From Microbispora hainanensis (GTDB taxonomy: Bacteria; Actinomycetota; Actinomycetes; Streptosporangiales; Streptosporangiaceae), in assembly GCF_036186745.1 (NCBI RefSeq), contig NZ_CP108086.1, positions 6,014,001 to 6,078,000 on the forward strand: a stretch of 64,000 nucleotides of DNA, written 5' to 3'. The translations under genes and the position numbers were made by a program. The notes beneath the pieces were generated by a model. That model was not told where the DNA came from. It did not search any database and saw only the letters and a program-made list of their open reading frames with translations. Positions 1 through 7,997 of this stretch are shown here, in pieces (position 1 is the stretch's first letter; every line of letters starts with the position of its first letter).

Positions 1-1125
1 AGCATCCTGATCGGCCGGATCTGGGATCCCGGCGTCGAAGGGCCGTCACCCATCGTCGTCCGCGACGGCGACGTCTTCGACATCAGTGCCGAGTTCCCGA
101 CGATCCGCGACGTCTGTGAACTGCCGGACCCTGCCGCGGTGGTGTCCAGGCTCGACGGCCGGCGGGTCGGCAGCTTCGGTGACGTGCTCGCCAACACCGG
201 AGCCGCGGACCGGGACCGCACCCGGCCCTGGCTGCTCGCACCGGTCGACCTCCAGGCGCTCAAGGCCGCCGGGGTGACCTTCGCCGTCTCGATGATCGAG
301 CGCATCATCGAAGAACGGGCCCGCGGCGACCTGCTGCTCGCGGCGGACATTCGCCAGCGGATCCTCGCCGGCCTCGGAGCCGACCTGCACGGCCTGTCAC
401 CGGGCTCGGAGGAGGCGACCCGGCTGAAGGATCTCCTCGTCGCCGAGGGCATCTGGAGTCAGTACCTGGAGGTCGGGATCGGACCGGATGCCGAGATCTT
501 CACCAAGGGTCAGATCCTCTCGGCCATGGGAACCGCGGTCCCCGTCGGCGTACTCGCCGCCTCGACCTGGAACAACCCTGAGCCCGAAGTGGCGCTCATC
601 GTCCAGTCGAGCGGCCGGATCGTGGGGGCGACCCTCGGCAACGACGTGAACCTCCGTGATGTCGAGGGCCGATCCGCGCTGCTGCTGCCAAGGGCGAAGG
701 ACAACAACGCCTCGTGCGCGCTGGGGCCGCTGATCCGGCTCTTCGACGAGCGGTTCGACCTGGAACGGGTACGCGGCCTCGTGGTGGGCCTGGACATCGA
801 GGGCGTGGACGGCTTCCGCCTTGAGACCGTCTCGGAGATGGCGCGGATGTCACGTGATCCGGAGGCGTTGGTGCGGCAGATGATCGGCCCGCATCATCAC
901 TATCCCGACGGCGCGGTCCTCATGCTCGGCACCATGTTCGCGCCGATCCAGGACCGCGACCGCCCCGGCGAGGGGTTCACGCACAAGGTCGGCGACATCG
1001 TCAGGATCAGCTCCGGCGCGCTCGGCACCCTGGTGAACCGCGTGCGGCACGCCGAGGAGTGCGAGCCATGGAACTTCGGAGTCCGCGATCTCATGGGGAA
1101 TCTCGTGAAGAGGGGACTCCTGTGA
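1..1125 (+). CDS. FAH-family sugar-acid dehydratase/hydrolase, 5' end outside window
   Basis: The frame is open from base 1, so the start lies upstream; 374 residues are visible. The family is the fumarylacetoacetate hydrolase fold. The metal-site region reads NPEPEVALI followed by GNDVNLRD, as in the catalytic C-terminal domain, and the N-terminal part (GRIWDPGVEGPSPIVVRDGD) resembles XylX-type 2-keto-3-deoxy-pentonate dehydratases of oxidative pentose degradation more than true fumarylacetoacetase. That role would match the pentosan hydrolases later in the window, but it is inference. It ends with GGACTCCTGTGA and is not closely followed by a same-strand gene. FAH membership is sure; the substrate is not. 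Confidence 0.85.
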   Translation, partial: SILIGRIWDPGVEGPSPIVVRDGDVFDISAEFPTIRDVCELPDPAAVVSRLDGRRVGSFGDVLANTGAADRDRTRPWLLAPVDLQALKAAGVTFAVSMIERIIEERARGDLLLAADIRQRILAGLGADLHGLSPGSEEATRLKDLLVAEGIWSQYLEVGIGPDAEIFTKGQILSAMGTAVPVGVLAASTWNNPEPEVALIVQSSGRIVGATLGNDVNLRDVEGRSALLLPRAKDNNASCALGPLIRLFDERFDLERVRGLVVGLDIEGVDGFRLETVSEMARMSRDPEALVRQMIGPHHHYPDGAVLMLGTMFAPIQDRDRPGEGFTHKVGDIVRISSGALGTLVNRVRHAEECEPWNFGVRDLMGNLVKRGLL

Positions 1126-1241
1126 TCATCGTCGTCGGTCGTTCCACCACACGGCCGGCGCCGCGCCTGGTCGCCTCGCCGCCGGCGCAGGAGTGACGGG
1201 AGCCCAGGTGGCCGCCGGGCTCGTCCTGCCACCACGGTCCG

Positions 1242-1989
1242 TCAGCCGGCACGCTCCGGGATAGGCGGCCGTGTGGCAACGTGATCGGCGGATCGCCGGG
1301 CCCGCAGCAGCGGGACGGCGGCGGCGAGCGCGGCGAGGGTGGCGAGGGCCGCAGGTGCGACGCCGCCCAGCTCGGCCAGCCCCTCCGCGGGCCTCTCCAA
1401 GAGGCCCGCCACGCCGTCGGCCACGCTGGTGAGGACGACCAGCACGGCGCCCGTCCGTCCGAGCAGCCGGTGGGGCGTGACTGCCTGCCGATGACTGAGC
1501 AGGGCGACGGAGGCGACCAGCCTTCCGGTCGCCGGGACGGCCGCCCCGAGGACGTACCAGACCCACCCGGGCCCGGTGCCGGACAGGGCGAGCAACAGGG
1601 TGAACGGTCCGGTCACGATCAGGGCCCACCAGGCCAGACGGAAGGCCCCGAGCCTGCGGTGCAGCAGCAGCGCCGCCAGCGCCCCGAGGACGGGCGGGAC
1701 GTACGCGGGCGCGCTCATCGACGGACACGAAGGCCACCGCTCCCAGCAGCGCCGACAGCACAAGCACGGACCGGGGCCGTGCCCGGTCGACCAGCGCTCC
1801 CAGCGGCAGCGCCAGCACGAAGATCGCGACCGGCTCCACGGCCTGGTCGAACATGATGAGGAGCTTCGACCTGAGGCTCCCGTCGGCGTTCCACAGAGCC
1901 GGTTCGGCCAGCGGGAAGCAGACGCAGACGATGGCGGCGGCGAGCGCGAAGAGCGCGAATCGCCCTCGCGACGGGCTGGGGGAGACCAT
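1242..1989 (-). pseudogene. Small polytopic membrane protein (MFS-like fragment) split by a frameshift
   Basis: Two overlapping frames on the minus strand together make one plausible membrane protein of about 248 residues. The first starts at ATG 1989 (MVSPSPSRGRFALFALAA) and has three hydrophobic segments plus a DRARPR cytoplasmic-loop motif typical of transporters. It must shift frame near 1705-1722, at VAFVSVD/APAYVPPV, to enter a second frame with about five more helices that ends at 1242. Neither frame is convincing alone. It may be a truncated MFS or heme-exporter-like protein. A genuine mutation or a sequencing error could explain the break. Confidence 0.55.
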
Positions 1990-2246
1990 CCGGCGATCTT
2001 CGCCGCACCCGCACAATCCGCGCGAACCGCGTCTGCCCCTGCCGCGCGCCTCCCGCGCCTCCCGCGCCGCGAGAGCTGCGCCCGCCCGGTCCGCGTAAAC
2101 CACGCCTGCCGTGCCGTGCGAGCCGCGCGCGCCAGGCCGCGCGTAAAACTGCCCCGGCCGCTCGCAAACCGCGCTCGCTCCGCCCGCGTAGAGCGTGCGA
2201 ACCGTGCGGGCTGCCGGGTCAGCGGGCCCGCGTCGGCAGTGTCGTG

Positions 2247-3152
2247 TCAGTAGCCCCGTACGGGATCGATGCGGCCCAGGAGCGGCTCTCCGCGCAGGTA
2301 GCGGGCGACGTTCTCGCGCACCCGTTCGGCGAGGCTCTCGGTGAGGCGGTCCTGCGGGTTGGCGCTGTGCGAAGTGACCAGCACGTTCGGCTCGGCCCAC
2401 AGGCCGTGCCCGTCCGGCAGCGGCTCGGGGTCGGTGACGTCGAGGGCGGCGCCGCCGATCTCCCCGGCGCGCAGCGCGGCGAGCAGGGCGTCGGTGTCGA
2501 CCAGTTCGCCCCGGGCCACGTTGACCAGCCACGCGTGCGGGCCCAGGGCCCGCAGCTGGTCACGCCCGACCATCCGGTAGGTCTCCGGGGTGGCGGGCGC
2601 GGCCAGGATGGCGTGATCGGCGCGGGTCCAGACGGTGGCCAGCTTTTCGAACGGCACGGTCTCGTCCGCGCCCTCGACGGGCTCACCCGAGCGGTTGACC
2701 GCGATGACGCCGGCGCCCAGGGCGCGCAGCGGGGGGATGACGGCTCTGCCGATCCCGCCCGCGCCGACGACGGCCACCGTGCTCCCGCGCAGCGTGCCGG
2801 GCTGGTCGCGGTGCCACGTACGGCTGCGGGCGGCGGCGGCCAGCCGATGCACCCCGGCGAGCAGCAGGGCGAGGGCGTGCTCGGCGACCTGCGGGGCGTA
2901 CGCTCCCGCGGCCGAGCACCAGACGCGGGTGGAGTCGACGAGCCCCTCCCGCGTCCACCGTTCGACACCCGCGGAGGGGAGCTGGACCCAGCGCACGCTC
3001 GGCGTCAGGTAATCCCGCACGCCCTCCGGCCGCGGGTCGGTCCAGACCAGCGCCTCCGCCCGGTGGGGATCGCCGACGACCTCGCCTCCGGCGGCACGGA
3101 CGGATTCGACGATCAGCGGCGGGTCCGCCGGGGCAACGCAGACGGTGAGCAC
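2247..3152 (-). CDS. D-isomer-specific 2-hydroxyacid dehydrogenase
   Basis: 301 residues starting at a GTG with AAGGGAC six bases upstream. The protein has the two-domain D-2-hydroxyacid dehydrogenase layout: an N-terminal substrate domain, then the NAD-binding Rossmann domain with VAVVGAGGIGRAV near residue 130. NVARGELVDT carries the catalytic Arg and DPEPLP the Glu. The usual catalytic His sits in TSHSANP. It should interconvert a 2-keto acid and a D-2-hydroxy acid with NAD(P)H; the substrate cannot be read from sequence. It stands alone, followed downstream by the broken membrane gene. Confidence 0.88.
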   Translation of the reverse strand: MLTVCVAPADPPLIVESVRAAGGEVVGDPHRAEALVWTDPRPEGVRDYLTPSVRWVQLPSAGVERWTREGLVDSTRVWCSAAGAYAPQVAEHALALLLAGVHRLAAAARSRTWHRDQPGTLRGSTVAVVGAGGIGRAVIPPLRALGAGVIAVNRSGEPVEGADETVPFEKLATVWTRADHAILAAPATPETYRMVGRDQLRALGPHAWLVNVARGELVDTDALLAALRAGEIGGAALDVTDPEPLPDGHGLWAEPNVLVTSHSANPQDRLTESLAERVRENVARYLRGEPLLGRIDPVRGY

Positions 3153-3292
3153 GCCCGTCCCTTCCTGGTCGCGCCGAACGCCTCCCTGGCGCGGCTTTCC
3201 TCCCCAAGAGTAGGGTCCGTCCGCTTCGCCTGATCACGGGGTCCGGCGGATCGTGATCGGGGCGCGACGCCAGGTGGGCGACCGCCGCGCGG

Positions 3293-4444
3293 TCAGGGAA
3301 ACCCGTTCGGGTGCAGCACCACCTTGGTCCAGCCCTTCTCCCGCGCGTCGAAGTGCGCGTACGCCTCGGGGGCGTCGTCGAGGCCCAGCTCCTGGGAGAC
3401 GATCCAGGACGGCCGGGCGCCGGCCTCGTGGATGAGGGAGCACAACTGGCGGTTGTAGTTCTTGACGTTGCACTGGCCGGTGCTCATCGTCTGGCCCTTG
3501 GTCCAGAAGGTGCCGTAGTCGATGGACACCTCGCCTCGCTTGTAGAGGTTGTTCCCACCGCGGGGGTCGCGGGGGACGTACAGACCGACGACGGCGATGC
3601 ACCCGGTGAACTTGACCGACTTGACCAGGTTGTTCAGGGTCATGTTGGGGTGCTCGCCGCCCTCCGGATCGTGCGCCTGGAAGCCCACGCACTCGCAGCC
3701 GCGGTCGGCGCCCATTCCCTGGGTGAGCTCGAGGACCTGGTCGACGGGGCTGGACCGGGAGTCGTCGATCGCGATCGCGCCGATCTCCTCGGCCTTGGCC
3801 AGCCGGTCCGGATGGTGGTCGATGACCATCACGCAGCTCGCGTTCCTGAGCAGGGCGGAGTAGGCGGCCATCAGCCCGACCGGGCCCGCGCCGTAGACCA
3901 CGACGGTGTCGCCCGGATGCACGCAGGCGAGCACCGTGGCGTGCCAGCCGGTGGGCCACACGTCGGCCAGCATGACGTAGTCGGTCTGCTTCTCCCACGC
4001 GTCCTCGGGCAGGACGAGGCAGTTGTAGTCCCCGTACGGCACGCGCAGCAGCTCGGCCTGGCCGCCGTTGTACGGACCCATGTCGGCGTAGCCGTACGCC
4101 GCGCCGGCCAGGCCCGGTGCGGGGTTGGTGGTCAGGCAGAAGGCCGTCAGGCCCTGCTCGCAGTTGGCGCAGAAGCCGCAGGAGATGTTGAACGGCAGGC
4201 ACACCATGTCGCCGACCTTGACGCGGTCGACGGCGTCTCCGATCTCCACGACCTCGCCGAGGTTCTCGTGCCCGAGGACCCGGCCGGGTTCGAAGGTGGT
4301 CCTGCCCTCGTACATGTGCAGGTCGGAGCCGCAGATGTTGGAGGTGGTGACGCGGACAAGCGCGTCGGTGTGCCGTTCGATCCGGGCGTCCGGCACGGTG
4401 GTGACGCTGACCCGCCGGGGGCCTTCGTAGACCACGGCTTTCAT
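3293..4444 (-). CDS. fdhA: Zinc-dependent formaldehyde/alcohol dehydrogenase (glutathione-independent type)
   Basis: 383 residues. The start chosen is ATG 4444 because GAGGG lies nine bases upstream; an upstream in-frame TTG at 4456 would put translation through the operator-like palindrome. Catalytic zinc ligands are Cys38, His59 and Glu60 (NICGSDLHM, GHENLGE). Four structural-zinc cysteines lie in SCGFCANCEQGLTAFC. The Rossmann motif is VYGAGPVGLM, and the C-terminal half matches the long-chain form seen in NAD-dependent, thiol-independent formaldehyde dehydrogenases. It probably oxidises formaldehyde or a related aldehyde/alcohol in the cytoplasm. The family call is strong; formaldehyde specificity is likely but unproved. 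Confidence 0.87.
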   Translation of the reverse strand: MKAVVYEGPRRVSVTTVPDARIERHTDALVRVTTSNICGSDLHMYEGRTTFEPGRVLGHENLGEVVEIGDAVDRVKVGDMVCLPFNISCGFCANCEQGLTAFCLTTNPAPGLAGAAYGYADMGPYNGGQAELLRVPYGDYNCLVLPEDAWEKQTDYVMLADVWPTGWHATVLACVHPGDTVVVYGAGPVGLMAAYSALLRNASCVMVIDHHPDRLAKAEEIGAIAIDDSRSSPVDQVLELTQGMGADRGCECVGFQAHDPEGGEHPNMTLNNLVKSVKFTGCIAVVGLYVPRDPRGGNNLYKRGEVSIDYGTFWTKGQTMSTGQCNVKNYNRQLCSLIHEAGARPSWIVSQELGLDDAPEAYAHFDAREKGWTKVVLHPNGFP

Positions 4445-4453
4445 GGCTACCCT

Positions 4454-4469
4454 CAAACGAGATCGTTTG
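4454..4469. promoter_or_regulatory. Perfect inverted repeat upstream of the formaldehyde dehydrogenase
   Basis: CAAACGA-GA-TCGTTTG has 7-bp arms and a 2-bp centre and ends ten bases before ATG 4444. Its position suggests an operator, possibly for a TetR-type aldehyde-responsive repressor. No regulator gene adjoins it. Confidence 0.5.
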
Positions 4470-4581
4470 GCGCGTGCGAAGCGGCGTGCCGCCCCGCTTC
4501 CGCGACGGCGGCCCGGCGTCGATGCGAGCCGGGCCCGTGCGGACCGGCCACTGCGCTCCGGGCCGCTGCGTTTTCGGGCTC

Positions 4582-4617
4582 AGGTGCCCGCCGTACCCGT
4601 GGGTACGACAGGCACCT
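4582..4617 (-). terminator. Nested hairpin downstream of the histidine kinase
   Basis: Two nested inverted repeats: outer arms AGGTGCC/GGCACCT and inner arms CGTACCC-GT-GGGTACG, separated by 3-nt bulges. The hairpin sits 28 bases after the histidine kinase stop codon on the minus strand. There is no U-tract, as is usual for actinomycete terminators. It could also be a regulatory dyad for the downstream dehydrogenase. Confidence 0.5.
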
Positions 4618-4644
4618 ACCCCACTGGATGAGGGAAAAACCGCT

Positions 4645-5775
4645 TCAATCGTGGGAGACCCGGAGGGGAAGCCGGGCGGCGAGGGCGAACCCGCCTTCGG
4701 GGGTCGGGCCGGAGGAGAACCGGCCCTGCGCGAGGAAGACGCGTTCCCTTATGCCGGCCAGGCCGTAGCCGCCGCCGAGGGAGGGCGCCGGCTTGACCGC
4801 CTTCGCGCCGGGGTTGGCGTGGTCCGGGGTGTCGACCACGGAGACGTCCACCTCGTCGCCGGTGACCTGGCAGGTGACCTTGACGATGGAGTCCGGCGCG
4901 TGCTTGCGCACGTTGTTCAGCCCCTCCTGCACCAGGCGGTAGCACGCGTGCGAGACCTGCCGTGGCAACGCCCCCGGGGGAGCGTGGAGGCGGAGATCGA
5001 CCTTGAGCCCGCTCGCCTTCGCCTCGCCGACGAGCCGGGCGATGGCGTCGGTGCCCTCGGCGAGGTCCCCCTCGTCGCGCCGGAGCACGGTGAGCAGCTG
5101 CCGCAGTTCGCCGAGCGCCTGCACGCCCTTGTCCTCGATGGTCGCCGTCAGCGACCGGATCTCGTCCGGCTCGGTGGCGTCGCGTGCCATGCCCGCGTTG
5201 AGCACCATGGCGGTGACCGCGTGGGTGACGGTGTCGTGCATCTCTCTGGCGATCTTGCGGCGCTCCTCGGAGGCGGCGATCTCCTCGCGCTCGCGTACGC
5301 CGAGACGCAGCTCCCGGATGAGCCGGCGGTAGGCGTTGACCCAGGTGCCGACGACCGCGGGCAGATAGATGAGGGTCACCGCGCGGACGAGGTTCAGGTA
5401 GACCGAGTGGTCGCTGTGCGGGCTGCGGTAGTCGACGGCGAAGTAGAAGACCGTCAGGGCCAGGGCGATGTACTGCCACCGGCGCACGCGGTGCTCGGCC
5501 GTCATCGAGAAGACGGCGAGGATCATCGGCACGACCTGCCCGGTGACGCAGGCGCACACCACCGAGGTGATGATCGCGGGCCAGGGGGTCCGGCGCCGCA
5601 CCATCATGGCCGCCGCGGTGAGCACCCCTGCCACGATCTCGAGAGCGTCCGGCGCACCGCCCCAGAGGGAGAAGCTGTAGCCGGTGAGCGTGGTGGGGAT
5701 GGTGAACGCGATGACGGCCGCGGCCAGTGCCACGTCGACGAGCCAGTCGCGATGTGCGTCCCATTTGTTCAACAC
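4645..5775 (-). CDS. Sensor histidine kinase (HisKA_3 type), orphan
   Basis: 376 residues from a GTG start. About five hydrophobic segments span residues 12-145. A short coiled-coil linker leads to the H-box RRKIAREMHDTVTHAV with phospho-acceptor His180, the N-box QEGLNNVRKHA with Asn287, and a glycine box GGGYGLAGIRERV. This is the NarL/DesK-type kinase class, which normally signals to a LuxR-type response regulator. No response regulator is adjacent, so its partner must be elsewhere or it cross-talks. It diverges from the TetR gene. The signal is unknown. Confidence 0.9.
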   Translation of the reverse strand: MLNKWDAHRDWLVDVALAAAVIAFTIPTTLTGYSFSLWGGAPDALEIVAGVLTAAAMMVRRRTPWPAIITSVVCACVTGQVVPMILAVFSMTAEHRVRRWQYIALALTVFYFAVDYRSPHSDHSVYLNLVRAVTLIYLPAVVGTWVNAYRRLIRELRLGVREREEIAASEERRKIAREMHDTVTHAVTAMVLNAGMARDATEPDEIRSLTATIEDKGVQALGELRQLLTVLRRDEGDLAEGTDAIARLVGEAKASGLKVDLRLHAPPGALPRQVSHACYRLVQEGLNNVRKHAPDSIVKVTCQVTGDEVDVSVVDTPDHANPGAKAVKPAPSLGGGYGLAGIRERVFLAQGRFSSGPTPEGGFALAARLPLRVSHD

Positions 5776-5875
5776 TCTGCTATTTTGCGACTTTTATCCG
5801 GTGCTCTGGCCCATTGACCTTCCTTTTTTGCCCGGCGATTACCTACATGCCGGCGGGCGTGGTCTTGACGCAATC

Positions 5876-5891
5876 AAATGAACGACCATTT
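5876..5891. promoter_or_regulatory. TetR-type operator between kinase and TetR-ferredoxin-P450 cassette
   Basis: AAATG-AACGAC-CATTT lies in an unusually A+T-rich 120-bp divergent spacer, ten bases before the proposed GTG start of the TetR gene. The core resembles the TGAACGACC half-sites common at TetR operators. It probably mediates autorepression and control of the P450 operon. Confidence 0.55.
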
Positions 5892-5900
5892 AATTCTTTG

Positions 5901-6530
5901 GTGGGCCGGATCGCTGGTGTCACCGCCGCCGAGACGCGGGAGCGGCTGCTGCTCGCCGCCGTCGACGTGTTCGCCCGGCGCGGGTACGACGGCACGCGCG
6001 TGGCGGACATCGCCGCGGCGGCCGGTGTGAGCAACGGCGCCCTGTACGCGCACTTCGGCTCGAAGGCCGAGCTGATCGTGGCCGCGCTGCGCGCCCACGG
6101 GCCGCGGCTGCTGGCCGACATGCTGGCCGCCGACCCCGGCCTGCCGGTCGCGGAGCTGTTCGTCGCCGTGGGCCGCCGGCTCCCGTGCCGTCCCGACGCC
6201 CGCGGCTCCCTGATCGCCGAGGCGCTGGTCGCGGCCCGCCGCGACGAGGACGTCGCCCGCCCGATGCACGACTACGTCGGCGAGCGGGCCGGCTGGCTCG
6301 CCGGGCTCGTGCGCGCCGCCCAGGACGACGGCCAGATCGATCCGGCGCTCTCACCCGGCGCCGTCGCCCACCTGTGCCTCCTGCTCGCGATGGGCAGCGC
6401 GCTGCTCACCCCGGACTTGCACGCCGTCGGTGACGAGGAGTGGACCGCCCTGCTGACCCGCCTCGTCGCCGCCATCGCCCCGACCGACCCGACTCCGCGG
6501 ACGCCACCGAAACAAGGGGAACACCAGTGA
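5901..6530 (+). CDS. TetR-family repressor of the P450 cassette
   Basis: 209 residues from GTG 5901 (TTG 5898 is equally possible; there is no clear Shine-Dalgarno, so initiation may be near-leaderless). The N-terminal helix-turn-helix is clear: RERLLLAAVDVFARRGYDGT, then VADIAAAAGVSNGALYAHFGSKAELI. The C-terminal ligand domain is family-typical and not specific. The stop codon overlaps the ferredoxin start by four bases (GTGA), so repressor and target genes are translationally coupled. It presumably senses the P450 substrate. Confidence 0.88.
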   Translation: MGRIAGVTAAETRERLLLAAVDVFARRGYDGTRVADIAAAAGVSNGALYAHFGSKAELIVAALRAHGPRLLADMLAADPGLPVAELFVAVGRRLPCRPDARGSLIAEALVAARRDEDVARPMHDYVGERAGWLAGLVRAAQDDGQIDPALSPGAVAHLCLLLAMGSALLTPDLHAVGDEEWTALLTRLVAAIAPTDPTPRTPPKQGEHQ

Positions 6531-6727
6531 AAGTGCAGATCGATCCCGCGCGCTGCCAGGGACACGGCCGCTGCTACGACCTGTCGCCCGACCTGTTCAC
6601 CGAGGACGACGAGGGTTACGGCCAGGTCGCCGGCGACGGCCTCGTGCCGCCGGGTGGCGAGCGCGCTGCGCGGGTCGCGGCCTCCAACTGCCCGGAGAAG
6701 GCGATCGTCCTCGCCGAGGAGGCCTGA
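6527..6727 (+). CDS. [3Fe-4S] ferredoxin, P450 redox partner
   Basis: 66 residues from GTG 6527, with AAGGGGA eight bases upstream. The cluster-binding pattern is CQGHGRC near the N-terminus and NCPEKAI near the C-terminus. It gives three cysteines with His in place of the second ligand of 4Fe ferredoxins, the signature of SuaB/FdxE-like P450 ferredoxins. It delivers electrons to the P450 encoded two bases downstream. No ferredoxin reductase is present, so a chromosomal reductase must serve. Confidence 0.92.
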   Translation: MKVQIDPARCQGHGRCYDLSPDLFTEDDEGYGQVAGDGLVPPGGERAARVAASNCPEKAIVLAEEA

Positions 6728-6728
6728 G

Positions 6729-7997
6729 ATGACCGTCGACGATCGCTTCGTCCGCGACTTCCGGGAGGGGGAGGAGCAGCCCCTCGGTGTGCGCAGCGAG
6801 ATCATCACCGGCCCGGTCTCCGACTGGACGACCGACTTCTCCCACATGGAGCCCGAGTGGGCCGCCGATCCGTACCCCATCCAGGACGATCTGCGGGCGC
6901 GCTGCCCGATCGCGCGTACGGAGAGGTTCGGCGGCGGGTGGCTGCCGACGCGATACGAGGACGTCGCGGCGATCGCGTACGACACCGAGCGCTTCTCCTC
7001 CCGGGCGGTCGTCATGAGCAACTACCGGCCGCCCCTCGAGATCGCGCCGGTGGGGGCCGTGCCGCCGATCTCCTCCGACCCGCCGTTCCACCACGACGCG
7101 CGCAAGCTGCTGCTCCCGGCGTTCACCAAGAAGGAGGTGGCGAAGCGGGAGGAGGCCGCGCGGGCGTTCTGCCACTCGCTGATCGACGGGTTCGAGGGCG
7201 CGGAGATCGTCGACGCCGCCCGTGACTACGCGCAGCACATCCCGATGCGGGTCATCTCCGACATGCTGGGCTTCCCGCCCGAGGACGGGCCCAAATTCCG
7301 GGAGTTCGTCGAGCACGCGCTCGAAGGCGTCAACCTGCCGCCGGAGCAGCGGATGGCGAACATGGCGGAGCTGTTCGACTACCTGCTGGAGCAGATCCGC
7401 GACCACGTCGCCAATCCGCGCGACGACCTCACCACCTATCTGATCGACGCGGAGCTGTACGGCCGCAAGCTCGAACCCTCGCACGTGTCCGGCACGATGG
7501 CCCTGCTGCTCATCGCCGGGATCGACACGACGTGGAGCGCGATCGGCGCCTCGCTGTGGCACCTGGCCAAGACCCCGGCCGACCGCGAGCGCCTGGTCGC
7601 CGAGCCGGCCCTGCTGCCGACCGCGATGGAGGAGTTCCTCCGGGCGTACGCGCCGGTCACGATGGCGCGGCTGGTCAAGGAGGACATGCACTGGCGCGGC
7701 GTCGACATGAAGGCCGACGACTGGATCCTGCTGTCGTTCCCGGCCGCCAACCGTGATCCCGCGCAGTTCGACCGGGCCGACGAGGTGATCATCGATCGCG
7801 AGATCAACCGGCACGTGGCGTTCGGCCTCGGCATCCACCGCTGCGTCGGTTCCCATCTGGCCCGCATGGAGCTCCGGGTCGCGCTGGAGGTCTGGCTGGA
7901 GCGGCTCCCCGTGTTCGGCCTCGCCGACCCCTCGGCGGTGACCTGGGCCCCCGGTCAGGTGCGGGGACCGCGCACGCTTCCTCTCCGCATCGGCTGA
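6729..7997 (+). CDS. Cytochrome P450 monooxygenase
   Basis: 422 residues, starting two bases after the ferredoxin stop. Hallmarks are the I-helix oxygen-activation motif AGIDTTW (263-269), the K-helix E302-x-x-R305 (EEFLR), and the heme loop FGLGIHRCVGSHLAR with proximal Cys372. It is a soluble bacterial class I P450 that uses the preceding ferredoxin. Sequence features (WLPTRYEDVAAIAYDTERFSSR, PPISSDPPFHHDARK) resemble catabolic or xenobiotic P450s rather than polyketide-tailoring enzymes, and no biosynthetic cluster is adjacent. Its 3' end overlaps the convergent glycosyltransferase by 43 bases. Substrate unknown. Confidence 0.94.
   Translation: MTVDDRFVRDFREGEEQPLGVRSEIITGPVSDWTTDFSHMEPEWAADPYPIQDDLRARCPIARTERFGGGWLPTRYEDVAAIAYDTERFSSRAVVMSNYRPPLEIAPVGAVPPISSDPPFHHDARKLLLPAFTKKEVAKREEAARAFCHSLIDGFEGAEIVDAARDYAQHIPMRVISDMLGFPPEDGPKFREFVEHALEGVNLPPEQRMANMAELFDYLLEQIRDHVANPRDDLTTYLIDAELYGRKLEPSHVSGTMALLLIAGIDTTWSAIGASLWHLAKTPADRERLVAEPALLPTAMEEFLRAYAPVTMARLVKEDMHWRGVDMKADDWILLSFPAANRDPAQFDRADEVIIDREINRHVAFGLGIHRCVGSHLARMELRVALEVWLERLPVFGLADPSAVTWAPGQVRGPRTLPLRIG

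Noticed and set aside
2045-2215. C/G-rich stretch with recurring GCGTAAA/GCGAACC-like words considered as an ordered repeat array
   Set aside because: Spacing and sequence are too irregular; it reads as simple low-complexity spacer DNA.
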